This document shows, in pieces, positions 12,477 through 23,379 of a stretch of 64,000 nt of DNA (position 1 is the stretch's first letter; each line of letters begins with the position of its first letter). Made by a program: the position numbers and the translations under genes. Source of the DNA: Saccopteryx bilineata (lineage: Eukaryota > Chordata > Mammalia > Chiroptera > Emballonuridae); contig NC_089493.1 in the NCBI RefSeq assembly GCF_036850765.1, positions 11,409,632-11,473,631 on the forward strand. Direction: 5' to 3'. The notes under the pieces were generated by a model. The model did no database searches. It worked only from the letters and a program-made list of their open reading frames with translations, and was not told the origin of the DNA.

Positions 12477-12824
12477 TTTTTTAAGTCAGAGACAGAGTCA
12501 GGAAGAGAGAGAGATAAAAGGCATCAACTTGTAGTTGCATCACTTTAGTTGTTTCTTGTTTGCTTTCTCATATGTGCTTGACTGGGGGGCTCCAGCGGAG
12601 CCAGTGACCCCTTGCTCAAGCCAGCGACCTTGGGCTTCAAGACAGTGACCTTGGGCTTCAAGACAGTGACCTTGGGCTTCAAGACAGTGACTTTTGGGCT
12701 CAAGCCAGTGACTATGGGATCATGTTGATGATCCCACACTCAAGCCAGCGACCTCAGTGTTTCAAACCTGGGACCTCAGTTTCCCAGGTCAGTGCTCTGT
12801 CCACTGTGCCACCACCAGTCAGGC
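12477..12824 (-). mobile_element. tRNA-derived SINE, older type, minus strand
   Basis: The element is flanked by a 14-bp duplication, aaacggaatgttct, at 12463-12476 and 12825-12838. On the minus strand it begins GCCTGACTGGTGGTGGCACA, has a B-box-like GGTTTGAAAC region, and ends in a (GA)-rich tail. It contains an expanded 21-bp internal repeat. Confidence 0.92.
12624..12707. repeat. 21-bp internal repeat within the SINE, about 4 units
   Basis: Three near-identical units (gtgaccttgggcttcaagaca) plus one degenerate unit. The related SINE copies at 20375 and 60427 have fewer, so this is a local expansion. It makes a repetitive KPKVTVL-type open frame on the minus strand that is not a gene. Confidence 0.85.
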
Positions 12825-12859
12825 AAACGGAATGTTCTGATCCGTTTACACAGCCCTGT

Positions 12860-12985
12860 GCAGCATCTGGGAAAATGTGGTTGCACCTCATTTTATGAAT
12901 GGGGAAACCAAGGCAGAGAGCAGCTGAGTGACCTGCTCCAGCCCAGGAGCAGCTGAGCCGTGATGGCTTTCCCGGGGTCTGCGGG
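12860..12985 (-). mobile_element. MIR-like SINE remnant
   Basis: The run cctcattttatgaatgggg, aaaccaaggcagagagcagc, tgagtgacctgctcca follows the MIR core on the minus strand. Confidence 0.6.
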
Positions 12986-12999
12986 CCCATCCTTCTCCC

Positions 13000-15404
13000 C
13001 ACCAGGTGCCGGGAAGGTGGGGAGAGTCAGAGCCCCCTGCCTAGGCTGCCTGGCTGGGCATGGTTGAGTGGCCTGTTCTGAGGTGACTTTCCAGCCACTG
13101 GGGTTTGCAGGCCTTTGTTTTGTGTCCTGCAGCCCTCCCCCGCCTCTGGTCCGCCTCGCTGCTTAGTGGCCGAGGGAACAGTGGGTCCTTGTTCCTCTGG
13201 ACTCTGAGTGCCACAGAGACCGCATCCAGCATTGGCCTCCCGGGATGGCGTGACTGGGAGCGTGGTGCCTGCAGACCTCTGGCCACCGCGGCGGTCCTTT
13301 CATTACGACACCTTGTTCCTCGCCGAGGGAGACCAATCAGCTCCCTTCCGCGGAACAGAACAACAGGCCCTGGGAAAGTTCCTTTTCCCGGAGGCAGAGT
13401 GTGCTCAGAAAGACAAAATGACCCAACTGAGATGATTTCCCATCCACCTGAGCCCCGATTCCCACCCCACCTGGAAAACAGAGCCTCTGAGGTGTGTCCC
13501 CTTCTGAGGGTCCCCTCCTCTGGCATCTCCACTCCCTGAGGGTCCCGTCCTCCGAGGGTCCCGTCCCGGGGGTCCTGCGTTCTCAGGACGCACCTGCCCC
13601 CCCCCCACGGTGCTCCTAAGCCCAGTTGAGGGAGCGACCTGCTCCTCCCTCCCAGCGGTGGGGCCAGACCGAAGCCCCCCTGAGGCACTTTCAGGGGGCT
13701 CGAGGCTTGTCTGGCCGCCTGAGGCAACGCGCTGCTGGAGAGCCTTCGGAGGACGCGGACAGCCCCGCGCAGGCCTGGGCAGGGACGGCGCACGCACAAC
13801 GGCGCGCGGGAAGCAGACCAGGCTGCTGTGTGTCCCGAGTGGCTGTTATCGCGAAAGGGTGATCCTGGCATAGAAGTGCTTGGAAAATACACAAAGGAAG
13901 GTGGCCGGTGTCCAGAGCTCAGCTGTTTACCTTCAGCGAAGAAGCCGGGAACGCAGAGAGCTTATTTTCAAAATAGCCCGTGATTGTCAGGTCTACGGGC
14001 CGAGGCCGGTGCCGGGCAGGCGAGGATGAGCCCGGGGCATCTCCTCTGCCTGCGCCTTCCCCAAACCCACGGGGACCCCACGGGGACCCCACGGCTCCTC
14101 CCAGGCTGGCGTCCGCCCCTCCTGGTGCTCGGCAGACCCGGAAGGCTCTCGTGGGGATGCAGTTTCTGGCGGACCCCGGCCGCACGCCCAGCGTCCCCCG
14201 TGTGAGCCGGTTCTCTCCCGTGTGTGGCCATCTGGGCCTGAACATCCTGGCCTGTCGTCCCTGGTGCTTGTCCGAGCCATGGGATACGGCCAACGTGGGG
14301 CTTGTGTCTGTGGCCCCTTTGGAGAACTTGCTAGTCTTTGCCCATAATAACCACCTCCCACTGACTTCTTCAAATTTCTGGGAAGTGGGGTTGAAGGGAA
14401 GTGGAACACCAAACCTGCAGACCCCGGTGGGCCCTGGCAGTGCCCGGTTCTGACTGGAGGGGGACCCGAGGCCCAGGGATGTGAGCTGCTCTTTGCACAG
14501 GCAGCTCGGCTGGGGCCTGAGCCCGCGGGTGTTGCTCTGTGGCTTCTGTCCAGGCCTCCGCTGGGCCACTGCCCAGCTGCGTGGCCACTGCCCAGCTGCG
14601 TGGCCTTGCCCGTCATCTTCCCCTCTGGGCTCTTGGTGTCCTGATATGTGAAGGTAGGAACGTCAGCCCGGCTCTGGGCTGGCCATGGGGACAGACAGGT
14701 GCCTCTTCCCCATCCGGGAGCCCCAGGAGAGGGGCCGGCCTCTCAGCGGCTCCGCGCTGTGTTTTGTCTTGTTTTGTTTTGTTTGCACACCTCTAGTCAC
14801 CATAGGGAGGGGAGTCTTCATCATTTTCTTACTTGAGATTCGTGGCTTTATTTTTCGAGTAGGGGAAATCCCTTAACATCTTTCCTGGCAGAGAGTGGAA
14901 AAGAGGGCTTAAGGGTATCGGCAAGAAAGCGCTGGCAGGATCTGGGGGTTTAACTGGAAAGGAATTTAAATAAGGGAGGCTGACGGGGTCTGGGCAGGGT
15001 CACAGGAGCCACCAGGAGGTGGGGAGGCGCCCGGGGCGCGGTGAACTGTCACCACCCCAGGCCTTAGGGGACAGAGGGAGGGAGGACGGTACGGGAACCC
15101 TAGAAATGGCCGTGGTCTTCGAGAGGTGGGCAGCCCTGTCCACGGGGACGGTGGCCGCTGCCAGAAATAGGGGGTGTGTGAGGACAGTTAACGAACACCC
15201 AGACTTCTCCCTCTTTCTCCTTCCCATCTTCTGTTGGTGCCTCCAATTGGCCAGACTTGGCCCTGAGCCAGAGGACAAGGCAGCCAGGGGCTTGTGGCCC
15301 TGGAGGACAGCTTCCCTGGGCATGGCGTGGGCCCGGGGCCCGGGCGGGGGCCGTGAGTGGCATGCACAGGCCCGGATCTGAGTGTGCCTCCTGTCCCCAC
15401 CGCG
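13000..15404. other. GC- and CpG-rich intron, nothing recognised
   Basis: The stretch around 13540-14230 is CpG-rich and could be a small CpG island, but no promoter motif or exon was seen. A short 14-bp repeat lies at about 14067-14096 and a 20-bp duplication near 14565-14605. Overlapping frames of 130-283 codons on both strands are treated as chance. Confidence 0.4.
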
Positions 15405-15530
15405 TTCTCACTGTGAGATCCTGGGCAGGTTTCAGAAGCCTGTGTTCTCCACCCATCTGTGAAATTGCTTCTCACCACGTGGTTGGAAAATAAAATGAAT
15501 ACACGTTAAGTTTTTAGCACGGGGCCTCCC
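15405..15530 (+). mobile_element. MIR-like SINE remnant
   Basis: The phrases gagatcctgggcaggtttc, cacccatctgtgaaattgc and ttagcacggggcc follow MIR on the plus strand. Confidence 0.5.
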
Positions 15531-16440
15531 AGAGCTATCATTTGTACTGTCATTGTGATTTCTCTACTAACGACTTTGGAACAGTCAGCCTTGAGTCCTG
15601 GAGGGAGGCCCACTTGGGGATGGGCTGAGGGAAGGGGAGGGGCTCGTGGCCTCATCTGGCTTCTGCTGAGGCCGTCCAGGGGGTCAGCCAGGTGCCGGGC
15701 TGGCGCCCGCTGCCTCCAGAGGACCTGGCCTTGCAGGTGTGGTGTCCGCATGCCAGGCAGCGGACATCTGGCGGGTCAGGTAGCCTGGTGTCAGGCTGCC
15801 CTGGCTGTTGGCAGGAGCTCCTGCCTCGGGGTCAGGTGATGCCAACTGTCAGCCAGAGGGCTCCCTGGGGGCCCGATCTTCGGGACCTTGTGCTCTTGAA
15901 AAAATAATCATGTCTCCAGCGGAGCAGGGCGAGCAGTGCCGCGTGGATCACAGGCAGCCCCGCGCGCCTCCACTTTGTCACGATCAGCCCCCATCCCAGT
16001 GGGACGAGCAAGCAGCTGGTCGCTCGCAGCAGCGGCTCTCAGGGTTAGGGAGATCACAGCTTTGCTGAGACTTTGTGTCCTTTCCTGGAGTGTCTTCTTG
16101 GGTCTCAGCACACATCTGGCTGTGTGACTTCAGAAAAACCTAGGTTGTCAGGCAGATGGGATGCGCACAGTAAATGCTCTCTCTCTATAAAGTGATTTCA
16201 CAGTGATGCTCGCTTGACCTGTTCCTTGTCACCTTGATTCCATGTGTGTGTTGTCTGTACCCTGGGTAGCATGGGGCTCGGGGACAGAAGTACAAACACA
16301 GGGCCGGACCTGGCGGAGTTCTGGGACCTCAGTGGGTCATCCTGTTTGGCCTGTTTCCTCGGGTGCCAGCCCTCCTGCCCCCTCTGTCCATGCTGCAGGG
16401 ACATACATGTAGAGGGTGGGGGACATCATAGGGTGGTGGG
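15531..16440. other. Intron, nothing recognised
   Basis: This unique sequence leads up to the branch region of the first exon. No repeat or additional exon was identified. Confidence 0.45.
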
Positions 16441-16487
16441 CTCAGGTGCTGATGTTCTTCTCTGTGTCACCCCCCCCCCCTCTGCAG

Positions 16488-16613
16488 CTGAACCTCAGCC
16501 GGCCCATCGAAGAGCAGGGCCCCTTGGATGTCATCATCCACAAGCTGACCGACGTCATCCTCGAAGCCGACCAGAATGACAGCCAGTCCCTGGAGCTGGT
16601 GCACAGGTTCCAG
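16488..16613 (+). CDS. ITPK1: ITPK1 internal coding exon (about residues 41-82)
   Basis: This exon encodes 42 residues, beginning LNLSRPIEEQGPLDV and ending LELVHRFQ, which I recognise as inositol-tetrakisphosphate 1-kinase. The enzyme phosphorylates inositol 1,3,4-trisphosphate at the 5- or 6-position and interconverts InsP4/InsP5 species in the cytosol, feeding inositol hexakisphosphate synthesis. The segment belongs to the N-terminal pre-ATP-grasp domain (Ins134_P3_kin_N type), not the catalytic core. The exon is 126 bp and phase 0 at both ends. The acceptor is a C-rich pyrimidine tract ending tctgcag at 16487, with a branch-like tgctgat at 16447-16453. The donor is CAG|GTGAGT at 16611-16619. 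No frameshift or stop is present. The last 30 bases and the donor are repeated twice more just downstream. The preceding exon carrying the start Met was not found in the window. Identification is from memory of the human 414-residue protein. Confidence 0.96.
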
Positions 16614-16684
16614 GTGAGTGTGGGCGGGAAGGAGGGAGACCCCAGGAGTGGCCCGTGCAGTCCCTGGAGCTGGTGCACAGGTTC

Positions 16685-16693
16685 CAGGTGAGT
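16685..16693 (+). other. Duplicate splice donor 2 (CAG|GTGAGT)
   Basis: This is an exact copy of the authentic donor context, 74 bp downstream. Use would lengthen the exon to 200 bp and shift the frame by two bases. The shifted frame then meets TGA at 39152-39154 in the next exon. Confidence 0.6.
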
Positions 16694-16758
16694 GTGGGCG
16701 GGAAGGAGGGAGACCCCAGGAGTGGCCCGTGCAGTCCCTGGAGCTGGTGCACAGGTTC

Positions 16759-16767
16759 CAGGTGAGT
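16759..16767 (+). other. Duplicate splice donor 3 (CAG|GTGAGT)
   Basis: This is a second exact copy, 148 bp downstream of the authentic donor. Use would give a 274-bp exon containing an in-frame TGA at 16689-16691. Confidence 0.6.
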
Positions 16768-16805
16768 GTGGGCGGGAAGGAGGGAGACCCCAGGAATGGC
16801 CCGTG

Positions 16806-17879
16806 CATTTCTGCAGCTCTCTGGCCATGCGCTCCGAAGAATGGTTCTGCTGCAGCCCAGACAGACTTGTGGTCAGGCGCTTCCCTGCCAGGGCCTCTGT
16901 CTGGTTGGGTGTGAAATGGGCCTGAACCAGGGCAGGTTGGCACCCCTCCATCCTCGACCTGTGTGGATGTGACCGCCTGGTCAGAGACTGCTGAGTCCAG
17001 ATGCAGCCTGCACATCCTCCAGGCACGCATGTGAGAGCGCATGTGCACAGACCAGCCGCTGCGGGGACTCTGGGCTGGCGCAGGGATGGGACCTCTTGCC
17101 CTCGAGATCTCTGAGCTGGAGCAGCTGCACTTGGCCCCTGAGTCCTGCCTTGGGGGAGAACTCCCTCCTGCCCGTTACCTTGACCCTGTCTGCGTGGCTC
17201 TGAGCACAGACCACATCCTTCTGGCTGTTCTCTCCTCCCTGACCCGTTTCCCCAGCGGCCCGGGTCCTGACCCCAGGCTGACCTGCCTGCCACCTCAGGA
17301 GGTGCTGCCTGCGCCCCCACTGCTTGTCCCCCACTCTCTCTGTGATGGACAAGAACGTGATTCATTCCTCTGGAAAGTGGCTCGGGGTCGTGTAAAACAA
17401 GGTCATATAATCAGTGAGAACGCAACTGAAGCAGAGGGCCTCCCTGGTGGGAGGGGGCACTTGAGCGAGGGCTTGTCAGTGTGTGATAATTGGAGCTGTG
17501 ACCTCCTGTCTGTCTTTATCAGGACAAAGGGGACTCTCATGGCAGCACAGTAGCCCTCCTGCTGACAGCGTTTTCTTTCTCCCGTGTTAAGGGGCTGTGG
17601 CCTCAGCCTCCCCCTCCTCCCTGGGACTCTCGCCCCTCCCTGGCTGACTTTGCTTCCTGTGTGCAAGTGGCCCCAGATGCAGTTGTGGCCCTGCTGGCAG
17701 TGGGGGAGGGGTGCTGTCCCCATGGGGTGCCCGCCAGGGCCTTCTCCTTGCTAATGGCCTGAAATATTTCCTGAAGGCTGGAGGCCCCCAGGAAAGGCAT
17801 GTCAGCACCAGGAAAACCTCACACGGTGTTGGGAGGAGGAGGTGACATGATGCACATCAGTGCTCAGGCTGGCCCTGGG
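16806..17879. other. Intron, nothing recognised
   Basis: This follows the 74-bp triplication. A 307-codon minus-strand open frame (16442-17365) exists only because it reads through the triplication and GC-rich flanks. Confidence 0.45.
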
Positions 17880-18045
17880 AGTCCAGGTCGGTGTCATCTG
17901 AGCCCATAACCACCCTGAGTCTTCGTTTCCTCTTCTGTAAAATGGGGATGATGTAGGATGGCCGTTCCAACTTCTCAAGGTGGCCAGGCTGCCGTGAGGA
18001 GTAATGTCCACGTACGTTCAAGTTCCTACTGTTTGCTAGATGCTT
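17880..18045 (+). mobile_element. MIR-like SINE remnant
   Basis: It contains gtttcctcttctgtaaaatg followed by ggggatgatgtagg and a gccgtgaggagtaatg phrase, as in MIR on the plus strand. Confidence 0.6.
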
Positions 18046-18158
18046 CCACCATTGTGTGTGCGTGTATGCACGTGTACTGAGGGCGTGCCTGTGTTCCTGC
18101 TGCCCTCTGGGATAAACGGCTACAGCCCCACCCACCCGGTGGCCCGGCACTTAGAGGA

Positions 18159-18373
18159 CAACCACCCCTAGGGGGCCTCACAGCCCTGGCTCCCCCAGAC
18201 ACAACCACCCCTAGGGGGCCTCACACCCCCGGCTCCCCCAGACACAACCACCCCTAGGGGGCCTCACACCCCCGGCTCCCCCAGACACAACCACCCCTAG
18301 GGGGCCTCACACCCCCGGCTCCCCCAGACACAACCACCCCTAGGGGGCCTCACACCCCCGGCCACCCCAGACA
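18159..18373. repeat. 43-bp minisatellite, 5 units
   Basis: Units start at 18159, 18202, 18245, 18288 and 18331. Each contains CAACCACCCCTAGGGGGCCT and a CCGGCTCCCCCAGACA end. The middle units are nearly identical; the outer ones carry point changes. CCCCTAGGGG in each unit is a perfect palindrome. Confidence 0.95.
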
Positions 18374-20374
18374 CATGCTAAGCTCACAGCCCAGGGCTGG
18401 TGACCACAGAACAGTCAAGGAGAACAGGGTCCCGGGTTCCTTCCCTTGATAGAAAAGGAGGTTACAGAGGGAAGGCGTCGAGAGGAGGTGGGACGTGCAG
18501 CTTAAGGGTTTCAGCCACCAGGTTTGTTTCCCGGAGAGGTCTTGCTGTGTCCCTGGAGTCTGTCCCACCCAGGGCACACACACCCAGCCAGCCCTCAGAT
18601 GACTGAGGCGACCTCAGGCTAACCTTGCAGCCTTGGGATTTCTGGGATAGATTTTCACTGCAATCTGTTCCTCTGCATGAAGCCGGATATCTGATAAGGC
18701 CAGGACGTTTCCTCCTTTGTGAGGAGAACAATCCTTTGGGGAAAAGGGTGACAGGCTGCACTTTCCAGAGGCCCCAGGAAGAGAGGAGACAGGCGGAGGC
18801 TGGCGGAGAGGAGGACCAGAGGCACGGAGTGCGGGCCAGGGAAGAGGCCGGCAGCTGCAGGCCTCCTGCCACCAGGCCCGGTGCTGTCGGGGACGACCTG
18901 TTGTCCCCCCTGCATGCAATGATCGCTCCAGAGCCAGACCAGATAGGCTGACGTTTGACCTTGATCACATGTTGTTTGCAGATTCCTGTTTTAATATTTT
19001 TGAGACGTTAGCAAAAGAGACATTGGCTTAGGTGGGAGGAGGGGCACAGGGTCTGTGAAGGAAGTCGGTCTCAGAGGCAGGAAGCAGAGCCCAGGGACCA
19101 GGTTTGCAGAGCTGGCCTTTCCACACTTTGCTGTGAGTAAGAAAACAGTAAGATGGTTTGCTCCGGAAGGGGCTCATCTTGAAGGGCCTCCTCCTGGGCC
19201 GTTCGGTCCCCGGGGAGGCAGGGTGGGGTGTGGGCTGAGACACAGGAGTTTCTGAGACGGTCCTGGCAGCCCTCTGGGATGCTCCCATTAAGCCTGCATG
19301 GCCCGGGATGGGGAGGACTCCGCAGAGCTGAGAGTTGGAGCTTTTTTTCTGGCTGCCTTTGTGGACGGGTTGGAGAGTGTAGGCCTGGGGCTTATGGCAG
19401 ATCACTCAAGCTGGTTGCCATGGAAACCACCTCTAAGCTTTTTTTTTTTTTTTAAATATTGGCCCTGAGGGCTTGGCTTGGATAGCGCTTGAGATGATTC
19501 AGTTGTTTTCTGTGCCAAGTTCATGTGGAGCCAGCAGCCTGGTGCCGCCAGGGCTCTGCTGGGGCTGCAGTTATCAGCGAACAGACCCGAGCAAAGGTCC
19601 CTCGCGGGCTGTGCCCACGTGGCCGGTGAGGCTGGGGTGGTGGCAGGGTCCCTGTCCCAGGACTCGAGGGCCTCTTGGCCTCGGCGGGGGCAAGGAGGAT
19701 TTCTCCCTGTGGCGTCCTGGCCCCCCTGTGAGGTGTGGCTGGGGGCTGGCCGTCCCCCTTGCAGCCCACGATTGCCCAGAAGGGTTGTGGTGATCATGTG
19801 CTAAGAGGCACGTGGAGCGGCCTGGGTGGATCTTCATGGGATTTCCCCTGCATGTGCCCAGAAGGGGAGGTTTGAGTCTAAAAGTCTAAACTCTCATCTC
19901 TTCTCCCCATCTTGATTAGCTGGAAGGATGTCAAGTGTCCCCCTCATGGCCCCTGGATCCTTAGTCTGAACACAAGGACAACTTCTTCTGCAGTGGCGCA
20001 TCCTTTACTGAGCCCCCAGCGTGGAGGGTAGGCCGTGAGGGACCCTGGCCCACAGTGATGAGCTGGGAGAGGTGCAGACCGGTCCCTGTGCGGCCTGCCT
20101 TAAGCCCACGCCGTGCCCGCGCAGACGTGATGGTCAAGACTCAAGACGTGGTTTCCAGCCCGGCCTGCGGGGGCTGCCAGTCCTGCTCTGCGCTCTAGCC
20201 CACCACAGTGCCTTTCCACAAGCCGTCCCCTTGCTTGGATCCGTGCCCCTCCCTGGTCCTGGCTCAGGTGCCCCTCCCTCCGGGATGTCTCCCTGGTCAT
20301 CTGACTGAGGACCTATCTCCCATCCTAGAGCCTCAGAACGCTGCACTTTTCCTTCCCTCCTTTTGTAAGGTTGT
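18374..20374. other. Intron, nothing recognised
   Basis: A T-run lies at about 19440-19454. Otherwise this is unique GC-rich sequence. No exon, RNA gene or clear transposon was seen. Confidence 0.45.
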
Positions 20375-20661
20375 GTTTGTTTTTTTGAGAGAGAAACAGA
20401 AAGGGAGAGAGATGAGAAGCATCAACTCGTAGTTGCGTCATTTTAGTTGTTCATTGATTGCTTTCTCATATGTGCCTTGATCAGGGGGCTGCAGCTGAAC
20501 CAGTGAGCCCTTGCTCAAGCCAGCAACCTTGGGCTTCAAGCCAGCGACCATAATGATCATAGACATGATCCCATGCTCAGGCCGGCAACCTTGGGGTTTG
20601 AACCTGGGTCTGCAGCATCCCAGGCCCATGCTCTATCCACTCTGTCACCCCCTGGTCCGGC
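20375..20661 (-). mobile_element. tRNA-derived SINE, older type, minus strand
   Basis: It shares the body of the copies at 12477 and 60427 (gagaagcatcaactcgtag, ttcattgattgctttctcat, caagccagcaacc). The tRNA-like head is at the right end. Flanking aggttgt repeats at about 20368 and 20666 may be a decayed target-site duplication. Confidence 0.85.
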
Positions 20662-21507
20662 TGGGAGGTTGTAATTCTTTATCAGTTGCTACTGCTGTTC
20701 TCTCCATTTGGGCATTAGCTCCACAGAGGCGGGGGTTGCGTCTGCTTCATGCACACCTGGCATTCCCGTTGCCTCACATGGGCCTCCACATCTGTGGAGT
20801 GGAAGGGCATTGTTGGTGCTGGCCTTGTGCAGGGCGCCCTGGCAGCTCAGTGGAGGGAGTAAGTGGTTGCAGTGGGCAGCCGGGCACAGGCACCAGAGGG
20901 AGGAGGCCAGGAGGGTCCCTGCGGCCACGGCTCTGCCTGTTGGGTGCGTGTGGCATGCCTCCAGTGTCAGGATGGCAGGACGATGAGGTTGGAGATAAGG
21001 TTGGCTTTTTCACTCCAGGCTGTGGAGCTTGGACTTGATCCTGCAGGCTGGAGGTGGGGAGCGATACGATCAGATTAAATGGGAGTGAGAGAGGCCCTGT
21101 GGGGGGGGGGACTGCCTGTGCAAGATGAGCCCTGGCCACGAGGACAGCATGGCCATCGGAGCCTGGAGCCCAGTGGGTTCTGAGATGCGGAGGGAGCACG
21201 GGCCGCTGGAGGCTCCGCAGGGCCCCCCCCTCGCCTCAGGCCCGTGGTCTTGGGCGCTCCCCCCTCAGCTGTGGCAGGCCAGCCTGCGTCTCGCTCCCAC
21301 GGGACAGCGTCCCCCTCGCCTCCCAGGCCCCTGCTAGCTGTTCGAGGGCATGAGGTGGATCTGGGTGAGAAGCCCTTCGTCACAGTCGTGGTGACGGCAG
21401 GGAACACACGCTGTCCCTGTGGTTTCTCTGTCACCGTCTCACCTGAGAGGACACAGCACTGACTCGTCCTTACTAGCCCAGTGCCCCGCCCCCACCCCAC
21501 CCCTTAG
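20662..21507. other. Intron, nothing recognised
   Basis: A short G run lies at about 21101-21110. No exon or repeat was recognised. Confidence 0.4.
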
Positions 21508-22440
21508 TTTCAAACTAGGTTTATTGAGAGATACCTCGCGTACCATATGGTTCTCTTGTTTAAAGCACACAGTCCAGGGTGGTTGGTGCACTCGGATGTG
21601 TGTAACCATCACCACAGTTTTAGGACATTTCCATCACCTCCAAATGCACCCGCTACTCCTTAACTGTCACTGTCACCTGCTCCCAGCCCTAGCAACCCCA
21701 CTTGCTGCCTGTAGATCACCCTGCTCTGGACTTTCACATGAGTGGAATCACGTAATACGGGATGTTTTGTTTCTGGCTTCTTTTGCTCAGCACGTGTCCA
21801 GGGCCCATCCATGTGGTCGCGTGAACCAGTGCTTCATCCCTGTCACGCCTGAACACGCGTTGTGTCAGCGCATCACGTGTTACCCGGTCACCGCCGATGG
21901 ACATCTGGCGGTCCCGTCCTTTGGCTGTTATGGATAGCAGTGCTGCAAACACTCCTGCACTTGTTTTGCATGCAGTGTGCTTCACTTCTCTGGGGTAAAT
22001 ACCCAGGAGTGGAATTGCTGGGTCACGGGGTCAGTCGAGGAGCAGCCAGACTTTTCCCTTCTCACCGCAGTGTATAAAGGCTCCGCTCTCTCCACGCCCT
22101 CCCCAACACTTCCCTGACTTTGACCTTAGCCATCTCAGTGGGTATGAAGTGGTATCTTGTGGTGTTTTGTTTTGTTTTCTTAATTGATTTGAGAGAGAAA
22201 GAGAAACATTGATCTGTTCCTGTATGTGCAGTGACTGGGGATCGAACCTACAACCTTTGCATATGGGGACAACAGTCTACCCCGCTGAGTTATCTGGCCA
22301 GGGCTTGTGGTGTTGATTTAAATGCCCCTGACAGCTAACGATGTCAAGCATCTTTCTGCGTGCTTATTAGTCATCTGTTTATCTTCGTCCTTGGCGCCCT
22401 CCTAACCTTTCTGTGTAGATATCTAGAGCCCACTGGTCCG
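21508..22440 (-). mobile_element. Old LINE-1 3' region, antisense, interrupted by a SINE
   Basis: The plus-strand phrases aggtttattgagagatacc, gtaaccatcaccacag, aaatacccaggagtggaattgctgggtc (in pieces) and agcatctttctg are the antisense of an L1M-type 3' UTR and ORF2 end. It is heavily decayed and split at 22167-22303 by a SINE. Confidence 0.8.
22167..22303 (-). mobile_element. Short tRNA-derived SINE (VES-like), minus strand
   Basis: A perfect 11-bp duplication, cttgtggtgtt, flanks it at 22156-22166 and 22304-22314. On the minus strand it starts AAGCCCTGGCCAGATAACTC-like and has a B-box-like GGTTCGATCCC. It resembles vespertilionid-type VES elements. Confidence 0.88.
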
Positions 22441-22544
22441 CCTTCTCCCCCCAGTAGACTGTTGGGCCCCCCTAGCAGCATGGTTAGGAACACTGACTGG
22501 AGCCTACCGCCTGGCTTAGAGCTCTCCCACCACGTCCTGCTGGC

Positions 22545-22685
22545 TGGCCTTTGGCATGCCTTTTAACTTACTCTGTATTTCAGTTCCCTCATCTCTAAAC
22601 TGTGGCCAGCTGTAGTCCCCACCTCCCAGGGCTGTGGGCGGACTGAGTGTGTTAGCACGGGTCAAGCACCCAGAACACTCAGGCT
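22545..22685 (+). mobile_element. MIR-like SINE remnant
   Basis: The phrases ttttaacttactctgtattt, cagttccctcatctctaaac and caagcacccagaacactc follow MIR on the plus strand. Confidence 0.55.
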
Positions 22686-23379
22686 TGATGATCCCGGAGG
22701 AGTGAGGCAGACATCTGCTGGGCCTGGCCCCGGGGCAGGAAGCGTGCCACGAGTGACCTGTCTCTCCCTAGAAGTGCAGCTGCAGGCCTCCATTTCCCCT
22801 TGAGGACAGCGGAGGGGATGGCTTCCGGCCCTTCCTGCCCATCTCTCAGGTGGGCTTGGCCACACTGCAGTAACAGGCGGCTCCCGGCACCCAGCGCAGG
22901 CTTATTTCTGCCTCGTGGGGAGGTTGCCTGAGCTCTGCTGTGTGTCGGGGACTTGGGATGATGGGGCAGCTGTGGACGGGCCATCATGGTAAGGGAGGAG
23001 AACTCAGTGAAGCTCGTTCTGGATCTTGTGTCTGCCCTGAAGTGACACTGGCCGTAGACTCTCGCATTTCAGTGGCTGCACTGACCCTGTGGCTGTGACT
23101 GCCTGCAGGAGGTCAGGGAAGAGGGTCCCCTGCAGGTCAGGGGGCCAGACATGAGCAATGACACAGCAGCCCCGCAGGGCTCGTCTAAAAATAACAAAAA
23201 AGGCAATTAAAGCGCCAGGTAGGGTTGGTGTAAGGATTAAATGAATGAAAACTCTTGGTGTAAGCACTCACCACTCTGTTAGTGCCCGGGGCGCGATGAC
23301 ACAGGGAAGCACTCGGCCAGTCCGGAATAGCACTTGGTGACACTCAGTTATGTCAGCTCGTTCTCGTCAGTATTGTTAC

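Larger units (their letters stand above)
1..16487 (+). other. ITPK1: ITPK1 intron, 3' part (upstream of residue-41 exon)
   Basis: This is intron upstream of the first visible exon; its 5' end lies outside the window. No sequence resembling the start-codon exon (MQTFLKGKRVGYW in human) was found. It holds LINE-1 remnants at the left edge, tRNA-type SINEs at 4678 and 12477, MIR-like pieces and short tandem duplications. Confidence 0.85.
16584..16805 (+). repeat. 74-bp tandem triplication spanning the exon end and splice donor
   Basis: There are three head-to-tail units, 16584-16657, 16658-16731 and 16732-16805. The only difference I see is one base in the third unit (AGGAGTGG becomes AGGAATGG). 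Each unit holds 30 bp of coding exon (from CAGTCCCTGGAG to GTTCCAG), the donor GTGAGTGT, and 36 further intron bases. The first unit overlaps the real exon end. Near identity implies a recent duplication, or an assembly artefact. Confidence 0.95.

Noticed and set aside
13540..14230. CpG island promoter of an antisense or nested gene
   Set aside because: CpG-rich, but no exon, splice site pair or recognised protein follows on either strand.
16442..17365. 307-codon minus-strand frame over the first ITPK1 exon
   Set aside because: It is antisense to a real exon and the 74-bp triplication; the repeated peptide follows from the DNA repeat.
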